Origin: an uncultured Turicimonas sp.
GTDB taxonomy: Bacteria; Pseudomonadota; Gammaproteobacteria; Burkholderiales; Burkholderiaceae_F
Direction of reading: 5' to 3'
Assembly (NCBI GenBank): GCA_947854175.1
Contig: CANTYJ010000027.1
Span: forward strand, 1-64,000
DNA length: 64,000 bases
The position numbers and the translations under genes were made by a program. Of this stretch, positions 31,842 to 41,116 are shown in pieces (position 1 is the first letter of the stretch; each line of letters starts with the position of its first letter). Under the pieces are notes generated by a model that was not told where the DNA came from, made no database searches, and saw only the letters and a list, made by a program, of their open reading frames with translations.

Positions 31842-32635
31842 TTCTTCATTTCCTTAGAAGTTTTATTTGAGTCCGGCGCTTCTTCATCTTCTGCAAACGG
31901 ATCCAATAAAGAGTTTGGCTGAATCATGGCCGGTTCATCACCGTCGGCAATAGCGCTTTGTCTGGACTGCAGATAAGCATTTCTTGTCGCTACGTACGGA
32001 TCAACAGTGTTTTCCAGCATGTCAGTAACCGGCAGGAGTCTTTCACGTGCACTGATATATTTAGCGCCCCACCATGGCCATGTAAACCAGGGTTCTCCAA
32101 CATAAGTATTTGGATCGAGGAATACTTCGGGGATATAAGCTAAGCCGTCACGTACAGTGGATGGCCCAAAAATCGGAATAACAAAATAAGGACCGCTTGG
32201 GATACCCCATACTGCCAATGTTTGTCCGACATCTTCTTCTTTACGCTCAATGCCTACTTCCTGAGCAACATCAAAGATTCCGGCAATACCGACAGTTGAA
32301 TTAATTAGTAATCTGAACAGAGATAAAATGCCGTCCTCAACCTTTCCTTGAGCGACATTATTTACTGCGTTGGCCGGCTCCATGGTATTTTTGAAGACAC
32401 GAGTAACACTTTCTCTAACTGGTTTCGGAGTGATAAATTGATAACCTTTGGCCAATGGTCGCGAAATGACAGTATCAAACCCTTGGTTAAAAGCATAAAT
32501 CTGTCGGTTAAGAGGTTCCCACGGATCTTTCGGATCAGAACCTGCATTGTCAGGTACGGATGCGCATCCACTCAAAAACAAAGTACCAACTAATGCGGTG
32601 GCGATAAGTTTTCGCATATTGTTTTTGTTTTTCAT
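31838..32635 (-). CDS. mlaA: Outer-membrane lipoprotein MlaA/VacJ
   Basis: Lipobox LSGC; DPWEPLNRQIYAFN; GIPSGPYFVIPIFGPSTVRDG. Confidence 0.95.
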   Translation of the reverse strand: MKNKNNMRKLIATALVGTLFLSGCASVPDNAGSDPKDPWEPLNRQIYAFNQGFDTVISRPLAKGYQFITPKPVRESVTRVFKNTMEPANAVNNVAQGKVEDGILSLFRLLINSTVGIAGIFDVAQEVGIERKEEDVGQTLAVWGIPSGPYFVIPIFGPSTVRDGLAYIPEVFLDPNTYVGEPWFTWPWWGAKYISARERLLPVTDMLENTVDPYVATRNAYLQSRQSAIADGDEPAMIQPNSLLDPFAEDEEAPDSNKTSKEMKK

Positions 32636-32638
32636 TTT

Positions 32639-33118
32639 TTATTCCTTCTTTGAGGAGTTATTTTCTTCAGCCTTATTAAATAAGAATTGACTGATCAGAT
32701 TCTCTAATACTACCGCGCTTTGTGTAAATAAAATTTGAGATCCGTTTTCTAAATTTTCTTCTTCGGCTCCCGGTTGAAGACCAATATATTGTTCTCCGAT
32801 AAGACCACTGGTTAGGATCTTGGCTGATGTATCTTCAGGAAATTGATATTGGCTTTCAATATCCAAAACTAATTTAGCTTCAAACTTTTTGTTATCGTAA
32901 GAAATACTTTTCACACGACCGACGGTTACTCCTGCACTTCTAACCGGTGCTCTGACTTTTAAGCCTCCGATATTGTCAAAATAAGCTGTGACCTGATAGG
33001 TTTTCCCGGTCGTAAATGAAGTGAGATTCGAGGCCTGAAGTGAAAGAAAAAGCAATGCGACAATGCCGAGCAACGCGAAGAGGCCGACAAGTAAATTAAT
33101 TTTTGTATTATTTTGCAT
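32639..33118 (-). CDS. mlaD: MCE-domain protein MlaD
   Basis: YFDNIGGLKVRAPVRSAGVTVGRV; LTSGLIGEQYIGLQPG. Confidence 0.94.
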   Translation of the reverse strand: MQNNTKINLLVGLFALLGIVALLFLSLQASNLTSFTTGKTYQVTAYFDNIGGLKVRAPVRSAGVTVGRVKSISYDNKKFEAKLVLDIESQYQFPEDTSAKILTSGLIGEQYIGLQPGAEEENLENGSQILFTQSAVVLENLISQFLFNKAEENNSSKKE

Positions 33119-33131
33119 AGTTCTGCCAACC

Positions 33132-33923
33132 TTATGAACTTGTAAACATAAGAGCGGTGAGCATAAAGTCTAAACCTAGCACCACCAACGAAGAAATAAC
33201 AACCGTTTTTGTTGTTGCTCCGGAAACACCTTCCGGAGTTGGGCGAGCTGTATAACCCTCATACAGAGAAATCAATCCGACAGCAATTCCAAAAAAGAAT
33301 GACTTCAAAATACCGTTACCGATATCTTCCCAAAGAGCAACACCAGCCTGCATTTGCGACCAGAAAGCTCCATCATCCAAACCAATCATGGGGACAGCCA
33401 CAATCCAACCGCCAATAATACCGACAGCAGAAAAGAGAACCGCCAAAATCGGCATGGAAATAATAACTGCTAAGAACCGGGGCTCCAAAACTTGTTTAAT
33501 TGGATCGACCCCCATCATTTCCATCGCAGATAACTGTTCTCCGGCATTCATTAACCCAATTTCTGCAGTCAGAGAAGTTCCCGCCCGACCGGCAAAAAGA
33601 AGAGCTGTAACGACAGGCCCTAATTCACGCAACAAGGACAGAGCCACTAAGACGCCAAGTGCTTGCTCACTTCCGTAAGAGGACAAGACATAATCACCTT
33701 GAAGTCCGAGCACAAAACCGACGAATAAGCCGCTAACAAGGATAATCAGAAGAGAATAGTTTCCGACAAAATAAATCTGTTTCAAAGTTGCCTGGAAATG
33801 AGTTAACGCGGCACCTAAATTTTTGAACAAGCGCAAACTAAATAATGTGAAAACACCAAGTGTCTGAACTTGTTTGATGCACCATGCGCCGAAATCACTT
33901 ATTTTTTCAAAAATGCCCATCAT
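33132..33923 (-). CDS. mlaE: Phospholipid ABC transporter permease MlaE
   Basis: GREL/AGRAGTSLTAEIGLMNAGEQLSAMEMMGVDP. Confidence 0.95.
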   Translation of the reverse strand: MMGIFEKISDFGAWCIKQVQTLGVFTLFSLRLFKNLGAALTHFQATLKQIYFVGNYSLLIILVSGLFVGFVLGLQGDYVLSSYGSEQALGVLVALSLLRELGPVVTALLFAGRAGTSLTAEIGLMNAGEQLSAMEMMGVDPIKQVLEPRFLAVIISMPILAVLFSAVGIIGGWIVAVPMIGLDDGAFWSQMQAGVALWEDIGNGILKSFFFGIAVGLISLYEGYTARPTPEGVSGATTKTVVISSLVVLGLDFMLTALMFTSS

Positions 33924-34723
33924 TAAATTCCTAAGTCTTCAGCTAAAGGAGGTGCAGGATATTGGAATTTAACCGGACCGTCCGGATAACCATTGATAAA
34001 TTGCACGACAAACGGATCTTTACTATTTTTCAGCTCTTCCGGTGTCCCTTGTGCCTGTACTCTTCCGTTAGAAATCATATAGACATAGTCGACAATCTCG
34101 AATGTCTCTGCCACATCATGTGTTACCACAATACTGGTAGAACCTAAAGCCTCATTCAATTTCCGGATTAATTGCGAAGTCACACCCATAGAAATTGGAT
34201 CAAGCCCTGCAAACGGCTCGTCATACATAATGAGCAAAGGATCCAGAGCTACGCTTCTTGCTAAGGCAACACGACGGCTCATCCCTCCGGAGATTTCAGA
34301 AGGATATAAATGAGCAGCACCTCTTAATCCGACAGCATCGAGCTTTAACAATACAAGTGTCCTGATCAAATCTTCAGAAAGATTTGTCTGTTCTCTTAAA
34401 GGGAAAGCAACATTATCAAACACAGTCATGTCGGTAAACAGCGCACCGAACTGAAAAAGCATTCCCATACTTCTTCTGAGCTTGTAAAGAGAGACTCTGT
34501 CGGACGTGTCAACGCGAGTACCGTTTAAAGTAACCGTACCTTGCTGAGGAGTCAGAAGACCTCCGATGAGTTTCAAGAGAGTGGTCTTTCCCATACCGGA
34601 GCCGCCCATGATGGCAACAACATCTCCAAGCTTGAAGGAAAGATCAACATTTTCAAGAATTACTCTGTTCCCGTAAGCAAAACTCAGATTCTTAATATCT
34701 AATAAAGTGTCTCCCTTTCTCAT
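33923..34723 (-). CDS. mlaF: Phospholipid ABC transporter ATP-binding protein MlaF
   Basis: GGSGMGKTTLLKLIGG; SEISGGMSRRVALARSVALDP. Confidence 0.95.
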   Translation of the reverse strand: MRKGDTLLDIKNLSFAYGNRVILENVDLSFKLGDVVAIMGGSGMGKTTLLKLIGGLLTPQQGTVTLNGTRVDTSDRVSLYKLRRSMGMLFQFGALFTDMTVFDNVAFPLREQTNLSEDLIRTLVLLKLDAVGLRGAAHLYPSEISGGMSRRVALARSVALDPLLIMYDEPFAGLDPISMGVTSQLIRKLNEALGSTSIVVTHDVAETFEIVDYVYMISNGRVQAQGTPEELKNSKDPFVVQFINGYPDGPVKFQYPAPPLAEDLGI

Positions 34724-34750
34724 AAATCTGCACTAAAAAAATAATAAAGA

Positions 34751-34766
34751 CTGAACAACCGTTCAG
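34751..34766. promoter_or_regulatory. Perfect palindrome upstream of mla operon, candidate operator
   Basis: CTGAAC-AACC-GTTCAG, 28 bp upstream of mlaF start. Confidence 0.35.
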
Positions 34767-35371
34767 CCTTGCTTGGATTATGCCACATTGAAAGTTGTTC
34801 AGGTAACCACTTTTTTGGGATTTTATTGGATTTTTTTAAGGATTCTCTACACTTAAAGACCGGTTCAATTACTTTTCCAGAAAAAATTCAATAGCTTTTC
34901 TTATGAAATAAAGAGACGATATCTTTGAGCAATATTTTTTGAATTTTCTGTCCTGCGACTTTAATTGCTTTGGGAGAAAATCTATTGTGCATATGTAAGT
35001 TCAATCTTTACGACAAATTACTCCTTCACGACTCTGAGTTTCTTTGGATTAAAAGAACAGGCTTCGATCAAAATACAATAAACGATTGGCTTTTTACATC
35101 ACCAGGGCTAACGCCCAGGCTCCTTTTATTAAGGGAGGTCCCATCGGATAAGCAGCAGTATTAGGCCAGAAATGTGATACAGCAGTATTCACATGCGCAC
35201 CATTTTACAAAAGAGCTTTATTTTCAAAAAAAAGACTAAGCAATTTGGAAAGAGCTGATTAAATCTGTTCTAAATGATAGGGTTAGCACTACTGTAAGTT
35301 ACTTGAAAGTGTGACAAAATTTTAACAGTTTTTACACTCAATCCCAAAAATATGATAGAAGGAGTTCATTT

Positions 35372-36646
35372 ATGTCTTTAACCGCTTGGATTGCAGTACT
35401 CGTGGTTATCGCCACGGTTTACTGTCTAGTTAAACGATATGAAACCCGCTTAGTTCTTTTTACAGCGGGCTTGTTTCTTTGTTGCATTTCTATGCACCCA
35501 ATGGCAGCATTGGATCAGTTCGCAAAGAGCATGACTAATGCAGCGCTGATTATGGCTATCGGCGGTTCCATGGGTTTTGCTTATGTAATTACTCACACCA
35601 AATGCGACAGACATCTCGTTACATTGCTGGCCGCTCCTTTAAAAAGTATAGGTATCTTTCTTATCCCCGCTGCCACTGCGATTACCTTCTTTGTGAACAT
35701 CGCCATTCCATCGGCTGCCGGATGTGCTGCTGCTGTAGGTACAACATTTATCCCTATCATGATTCGGTCTGGTATTCGTCCGGCCGCTGCAGGAGCTGCA
35801 GTTCTGATGGGCACCTACGGTTCTATTTTGGCTCCTGGCTTGAGTCATAACAACTTTGTATCCAAGATTGCAAATATGAACGTCATGGACTTCATTGCTC
35901 TTCATACTCCGTTCTCGCTGATCATGGGTGCTATTGGTGTAGTTGGTATTGCTATCGTTGCTTTAGTATTAAAAGACAACAAACCGACAGCTGAAGAAAT
36001 GGCTGTCTACAATGCTCAGGCAGGCGATACTGGAAGCATAGGCAAAATTAATCTGTTCAAAGCTCTGGCACCACTGGTACCACTAGTCATTCTTGTGGTA
36101 GGCAATCTCTGGCTTCCTGCACTGAAGATGGGCGTTGCACAAGCTATGATTATTGGAGCACTCTACACAATCGCTGTAACGTGGACAGATCCACAAGTCT
36201 TTACCAAAGAATTCTTCAAGGGTATGGGAGACGGTTATGGTAGCGTAATGGGCATTATCATTACCGCCGGAGTTTTTGCCGCTGGCTTGAAGTCTGCTGG
36301 TTTGGTAGATGCATTTATTAACACTCTTAAAGCATCTAACGAAATTGCAAGATGGGGTGGCTCTATCGGACCATTCGTACTTAGCGTAATTTGCGGTTCA
36401 GGCGATGCTGCTACTTTTGCATTTAACGAAGCTGTAACTCCGCATGCTGCCTCTTTTAATATGTCAGTTCCAAATCTTGGAGCCTTAGCATTAATTTCCG
36501 GAGCTCTCGGACGCACTATGTCTCCAATTGCTGGAGTGACGATTCTTATTTCTGGTTTAGCAGCGGTTACCCCCATGGCTCTAGTTAAGAGAACATGTGT
36601 TCCAATGATCGTTGCCGTAATTACCTTAGCCTTAATTGCAGTTTAG
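35372..36646 (+). CDS. DcuC-like anaerobic C4-dicarboxylate carrier
   Basis: 12-TM-type protein with conserved GFAYVITHTKCDRHLV and GSILAPGLSHNNFVSK; DcuC family assignment by similarity recall. Confidence 0.75.
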   Translation: MSLTAWIAVLVVIATVYCLVKRYETRLVLFTAGLFLCCISMHPMAALDQFAKSMTNAALIMAIGGSMGFAYVITHTKCDRHLVTLLAAPLKSIGIFLIPAATAITFFVNIAIPSAAGCAAAVGTTFIPIMIRSGIRPAAAGAAVLMGTYGSILAPGLSHNNFVSKIANMNVMDFIALHTPFSLIMGAIGVVGIAIVALVLKDNKPTAEEMAVYNAQAGDTGSIGKINLFKALAPLVPLVILVVGNLWLPALKMGVAQAMIIGALYTIAVTWTDPQVFTKEFFKGMGDGYGSVMGIIITAGVFAAGLKSAGLVDAFINTLKASNEIARWGGSIGPFVLSVICGSGDAATFAFNEAVTPHAASFNMSVPNLGALALISGALGRTMSPIAGVTILISGLAAVTPMALVKRTCVPMIVAVITLALIAV

Positions 36647-36668
36647 ATTTCATCGATATATCTTGATT

Positions 36669-36708
36669 TGCTCTCTTAAGTTCTTACTTATTCGAACATA
36701 AGAGAGCA
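36669..36708 (+). terminator. Hairpin after DcuC-like gene
   Basis: TGCTCTCTTA...TAAGAGAGCA 10-bp stem, short T tract. Confidence 0.55.
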
Positions 36709-36779
36709 TTTCTGAGAGAATAAATGGATCGCTGGAACACACGGCGGACGCAGTAAATAGAATTTCTACTAAATATAGG

Positions 36780-37430
36780 CTACAGAGCCGGGCGGGAAAT
36801 TCCTAAAGCATCAGCGATACAATCGAGGGCAATTTTAGGATTTTTGCATCTTGTCTGTAAAACTTGAATTGAAATGCCATTAAGCTCTTTAAGTTCTCCT
36901 CGGTTCCATAGCCGGAAACGGTAGTTTTCTAAAAAAGCCAAAGCCAACTTGTTTAGATTTGCTCTATTAGCAATGTAATTAGGATTATTGGCTTGCATTT
37001 TATCTTGGTTCCAATGCATATTAAGAATCCAATGTAAGTGCTTTTCTATACTCCGGTGCGAACGTGCAATCTCTCTAATTCTCTCTACGTTATTTTCATC
37101 GGCAGGTAAGGAGCTGATGTAATAGGCCTCGTCCATAGTCTTTTTTCTCGTCCGTTTTTCCTTGACTTCTTTTAGAATTTTTACAATGTATCCCTCAGCA
37201 AATCCAATCCACTTCTGCTTTAAGGGAGCTGATAAGAAAGAAACGGCCTGGAATCATTTCGACTGTCCGTTGCTCAATTCTTCGTGTTCTAATTCAAGCT
37301 CTCCTTCTAAACGATAAAGGTGACCGGGATGAATAGTATGAAATAAATTTTGTACTTCCATTAGGCTTTTGTCTTGATTTCCTTTGAGGCTTAACAAATA
37401 ATTTGTTCCTTGAGCCAAGTCAGACAACAA
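36780..37430 (-). pseudogene. ISAs1-family (H-repeat-like) transposase remnant, 5' truncated and frame-disrupted
   Basis: Frame 1: LSDLAQGTNYLLSLKGNQDKSLMEVQNLFHTIHPGHLYRLEGELELEHEELSNGQSK*; other frame: REIARSHRSIEKHLHWILNMHWNQDKMQANN..NRANLNKLALAFLENYRF, i.e. ISAs1 C-terminal half. Confidence 0.8.
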
Positions 37431-37440
37431 AAAACACAGT

Positions 37441-37480
37441 AAAAAGGTCCGGAAGATTTTTTATTTCTTCCGAACCTTTT
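37441..37480 (-). terminator. Intrinsic terminator of flavoprotein gene
   Basis: Minus strand GGTTCGGAAGA-N-TCTTCCGGACC followed by TTTTT. Confidence 0.75.
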
Positions 37481-37500
37481 ATCGCATGAATAAGTCCGCT

Positions 37501-39018
37501 TTACTTCATTGTTGCAACTGCGTTTTTAGCAGCATGTCTGCCCGAATATGCAGCGAAGCCAAATGCTTGGCCGGAGAAGAAATCCGGATATGTCGGGCCG
37601 ACCATATTAGAGACTTCTAAACCTGCGGCGTACAAACCTGGAATCGGTTGATGTTTAGCATTGAGAACCTGATGCTCTCTGTTGGTTACTAAACCACCAT
37701 AAGCACTAAAGAAGAAAGATTTGAGGCGCAGAGCATATAACTTTCCTTCCAAAGGACGCAGATATCTGCGATCTTTAAGGAACATCGGGTCATGCTGAGC
37801 TTCAACAACACGGTTGTACTCTTTGACCGTATTTTCTAAATTAGCCACAGGAACATTGATAGCTTTGGCCAATGCAGCAACATTATCAGCGGCCTTGAAG
37901 CCATCACTATCAGCAGCCAAGGCTTCTTTGATGTCGTTCTTAAGATTGGTCAACTTTGTTCCGATTGGAACGAGAACACCAATGCCGGAATCAACTCCTT
38001 TTTCCATGTAGTAGTCGATGTCTTTTTCATCGAAAATCGCCCAACCCTCATGATCGGGTTGTGCATAAATACCGTTGGCCGCTTCACTAAATGCATTGCA
38101 GGTCGATTCGTCTGTAAAGCGCAAACCGAGGTTATTTACCCAAAGATTACCGGGCTGCCAGGAGACTGCATAAAGATTACTCAAAAACTTTATGCCCTTT
38201 CCTTCTGTGCCAAGATGACCGATAAAGCTTACCGGACCTCTTTCAGCACCTATTTTTGTAGCCATCACAATGCCGTCGCCGGTCTTATTGATTGGCACGG
38301 AGCTCTTCCAGGCTTTCGGATCCCGATGTCCCCATTCTTCAACTTTTTTCGGATCATCGCCAAAACTTCCGGAAGCTAAAATGACGGCATTACTATTGAT
38401 AGTATAGGTGTCGCCTTTGTTATCCTTTGCTTTGACGCCGATCACTTTTCCGTCTTTAGTGATCAGTTCAACTGCAGGTGTTGAAAGTTTTGTTTCAACG
38501 CCGAGTTTGTCAGCGGCTTCTTTCAAACCTTTAATTAAGCCGGCACCGTGGTTGGTTCCCTTAAAGTTTTTAATGACATGCCATGTATTGTCTTTCAACG
38601 GTGTTTCACGGATGACTTCAAACTCAATACCGTGAGAGGAGAGCCATTTGATGTTTTCTCCGGATCCTTCAACGAAGTCCTTTGTTTTATAAGGATCAAC
38701 CAAGTGATTTTGTTTTTCAATAAAAGCTTCATAAGCTTCTTGTCTTGTAAGAGGATCGGCTCTTAATCTATTCCATTCAGAATCAACGGCAAATAAACCC
38801 TCAGCATGTTGAGAGTTACCACCAACATACGGATTTTTTTCAAGAAGAATTACTTTTTTGCCCAATTCGGCACCTTGGACGGCAGCGCTTAACCCGGCAG
38901 AACCTGCACCAACTACAACCAGGTCAGTGCTTAATTTGTGGTCTGCTGCATAACCAAACGTTCCGAAACTAACGGCTAAGGCTGCTACAACCAGTTTTAA
39001 TCCAGTTTTTTTCATCAA
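37501..39018 (-). CDS. Periplasmic FAD-dependent fumarate reductase/urocanate reductase-family flavoprotein
   Basis: Sec signal peptide; DLVVVGAGSAGLSAAVQGAELGKKVILLEK; HLGTEGKG, GLYAAGLEVSNMVGPTYPDFFSGQAFGFAAYSGRHAAKNA. Confidence 0.85.
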   Translation of the reverse strand: MMKKTGLKLVVAALAVSFGTFGYAADHKLSTDLVVVGAGSAGLSAAVQGAELGKKVILLEKNPYVGGNSQHAEGLFAVDSEWNRLRADPLTRQEAYEAFIEKQNHLVDPYKTKDFVEGSGENIKWLSSHGIEFEVIRETPLKDNTWHVIKNFKGTNHGAGLIKGLKEAADKLGVETKLSTPAVELITKDGKVIGVKAKDNKGDTYTINSNAVILASGSFGDDPKKVEEWGHRDPKAWKSSVPINKTGDGIVMATKIGAERGPVSFIGHLGTEGKGIKFLSNLYAVSWQPGNLWVNNLGLRFTDESTCNAFSEAANGIYAQPDHEGWAIFDEKDIDYYMEKGVDSGIGVLVPIGTKLTNLKNDIKEALAADSDGFKAADNVAALAKAINVPVANLENTVKEYNRVVEAQHDPMFLKDRRYLRPLEGKLYALRLKSFFFSAYGGLVTNREHQVLNAKHQPIPGLYAAGLEVSNMVGPTYPDFFSGQAFGFAAYSGRHAAKNAVATMK

Positions 39019-39165
39019 TGTCTCCTTGTGGATTTTTATCTTTATCGCTAGCGTACCAAAACAGGACTTTTAACTGTGTAAGGCATCTAACACTTCACAA
39101 AGAGAAATATAAAAAATAACGAAATTAGTTACGAAGTTAACGAAAAAAAGCGATGGAACGTTCGG

Positions 39166-39630
39166 TTAAAGGACCGCTTTAAAAAGAATTGTTTTAATCC
39201 CAAGATCTTTAAAAATAGGATCCCCTGGTGCAACAATCGGAAAATCAGAAGCAATCTCTTGCGGTATTTCAACTGCCCGGGAAGTTCTTATGTCAATAAA
39301 AGCCCACTGCGTTGAACCGAGCATGCAAACCTTTTTATCCCGCATGAGATAAAAGCGTCTTAAGCTGGTTTTTTCTTTCATATTTTCAATCCATGTGTAC
39401 ATCGTCAGATTGTCGCCTTCAAATGTCGGTCTCAAATATTCAATCCAGTGGGCTTTTGCAATAAATGCTCCTCCGAAATCAAAATATCTTTTAGTTGTCC
39501 AGCCTAGTTCAGCAGAATGAGCTGCGGCAGCTTCTTCCATCCATTTCAGATATTCTTTGTTGTTGGTATGTTGCATCAAATCAATGGACTCTCTTCCAAC
39601 AACAATCGGCATTGCAAATATTCTTGGCAT
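39166..39630 (-). CDS. Acyl-CoA thioesterase, 4HBT hot-dog family
   Basis: DLMQHTNNKEYLKWMEEAA; short hot-dog domain length. Confidence 0.75.
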   Translation of the reverse strand: MPRIFAMPIVVGRESIDLMQHTNNKEYLKWMEEAAAAHSAELGWTTKRYFDFGGAFIAKAHWIEYLRPTFEGDNLTMYTWIENMKEKTSLRRFYLMRDKKVCMLGSTQWAFIDIRTSRAVEIPQEIASDFPIVAPGDPIFKDLGIKTILFKAVL

Positions 39631-39638
39631 AGTTCCTG

Positions 39639-41114
39639 TTATTTATTGTTTTCAAAATACGCTTGGACAGCTTCAGCGCAACGGCGCCCCTCTGCTAAAG
39701 CCCAAACCACGAGACTTTGTCCTCTTCGGCAGTCCCCTGCTGCGAATACTTTTGGAGAACTCGTCTTAAAGCAGCCTTCTCCTTCATATTTAGCCCGAAT
39801 ATTACCGCGAGGATCGGTATCTAAATCAAAATCCTTAATAACAGACTGATTGGGATGAGCAAAACCCATTGCTAAAACAGCCATGTCCGCCTCTATTTCA
39901 AATTCAGAGCCTTCGATTTCTTCAGGTTTTGGTCTCTGCGTGACCGGGTCGGTTACCCAATTGAGTCTTACCGCTTTTACACCGGTGAGCTCACCTTTCT
40001 TGTTGTGAATAAACTCTTTGGTCATAATTGCCCAATCTCTTTCTCCTCCTTCTTCATGTGAAGTAGAAGTTCTGAGAATTCTGGGCCACAAAGGCCAAAC
40101 AGTCATCTTGTCATAATCAACCGGCGGCTTCGCCCCTAAATCAATCTGGAGTACTTCAGCAGCTCCTTGACGGATAGCGGTTCCAAGACAGTCGCTTCCG
40201 GTATCTCCGCCACCGATAACAAGAACTTTTTTGCCTTTCGCGCTAATCGGTTCTTTAACTTCTACCTCTGCGTTGATTTTATTTTGCAAGGGTAGATATT
40301 CCATTGCAAAGTGAATTCCTTTCCTATCGCGTCCTTTAACAGGAAGATCTCTCGGTTCTTCGGATCCAATCGCTAAAACAACTGCATCAAAGTCCCTGAG
40401 GATCTCGTCAGGGCTAATCGTCCGTTCTGCCTCAGAAAATACGCCTTTTGGCAGCTCTGATTTGCCGACATAGGTATTGAAATTAAAGTGGACGCCTTCA
40501 GCTTCCAATTGTTTAATCCGTCTGTCGATTACTGCCTTATCCAGCTTGAAATCAGGAATTCCAAATCTCAATAAGCCACCGGCTTTACTGTTCTTTTCAA
40601 AAACAGTCACAGAGTAGCCCTTCCGAGCTAACTGCTGAGCACATGCCAATCCGGCAGGTCCACTTCCGACAATCGCCACTGATTTACCATTGAGCTGTGT
40701 TGGAGTCTGAGGTTTGACCCAACCCTGATTCCAGGCATGCGTGATAATTGCACGCTCAACGGATTTCACACCCATCGGTTTACTTGTGTAATTAAGTACA
40801 CAACCGTTTTCGCACAATGCCGGACAGACTCTGGAAGTAAATTCCGGAAAATTATTGGTCGCTGACAATATTTCGTAAGCTGCTTCCCAGTCTTCGTTGT
40901 AAACCCTGTCGTTAAAGTCAGGTGCCACATTATGCAGAGGGCAACTAAATGTGCAGAAAGGCGTACCGCAGTCCATGCAACGGGCGGCCTGCTGCTTTGC
41001 TTCTTTTGGATTCAGAGGTGTAATAAATTCTCTGAAATGTGTTTTTCTTTGAGCAGCCGGTTCATGTTCCTGCTCAAGTCTTTCTATTTCTAAAAATCCG
41101 GTAACTTTTCCCAT
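39639..41114 (-). CDS. gltD: Glutamate synthase small subunit
   Basis: CMDCGTPFCTFSCPLHN; GSGPAGLACAQQLARKGYSVTVFEK. Confidence 0.96.
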   Translation of the reverse strand: MGKVTGFLEIERLEQEHEPAAQRKTHFREFITPLNPKEAKQQAARCMDCGTPFCTFSCPLHNVAPDFNDRVYNEDWEAAYEILSATNNFPEFTSRVCPALCENGCVLNYTSKPMGVKSVERAIITHAWNQGWVKPQTPTQLNGKSVAIVGSGPAGLACAQQLARKGYSVTVFEKNSKAGGLLRFGIPDFKLDKAVIDRRIKQLEAEGVHFNFNTYVGKSELPKGVFSEAERTISPDEILRDFDAVVLAIGSEEPRDLPVKGRDRKGIHFAMEYLPLQNKINAEVEVKEPISAKGKKVLVIGGGDTGSDCLGTAIRQGAAEVLQIDLGAKPPVDYDKMTVWPLWPRILRTSTSHEEGGERDWAIMTKEFIHNKKGELTGVKAVRLNWVTDPVTQRPKPEEIEGSEFEIEADMAVLAMGFAHPNQSVIKDFDLDTDPRGNIRAKYEGEGCFKTSSPKVFAAGDCRRGQSLVVWALAEGRRCAEAVQAYFENNK

Positions 41115-41116
41115 TT

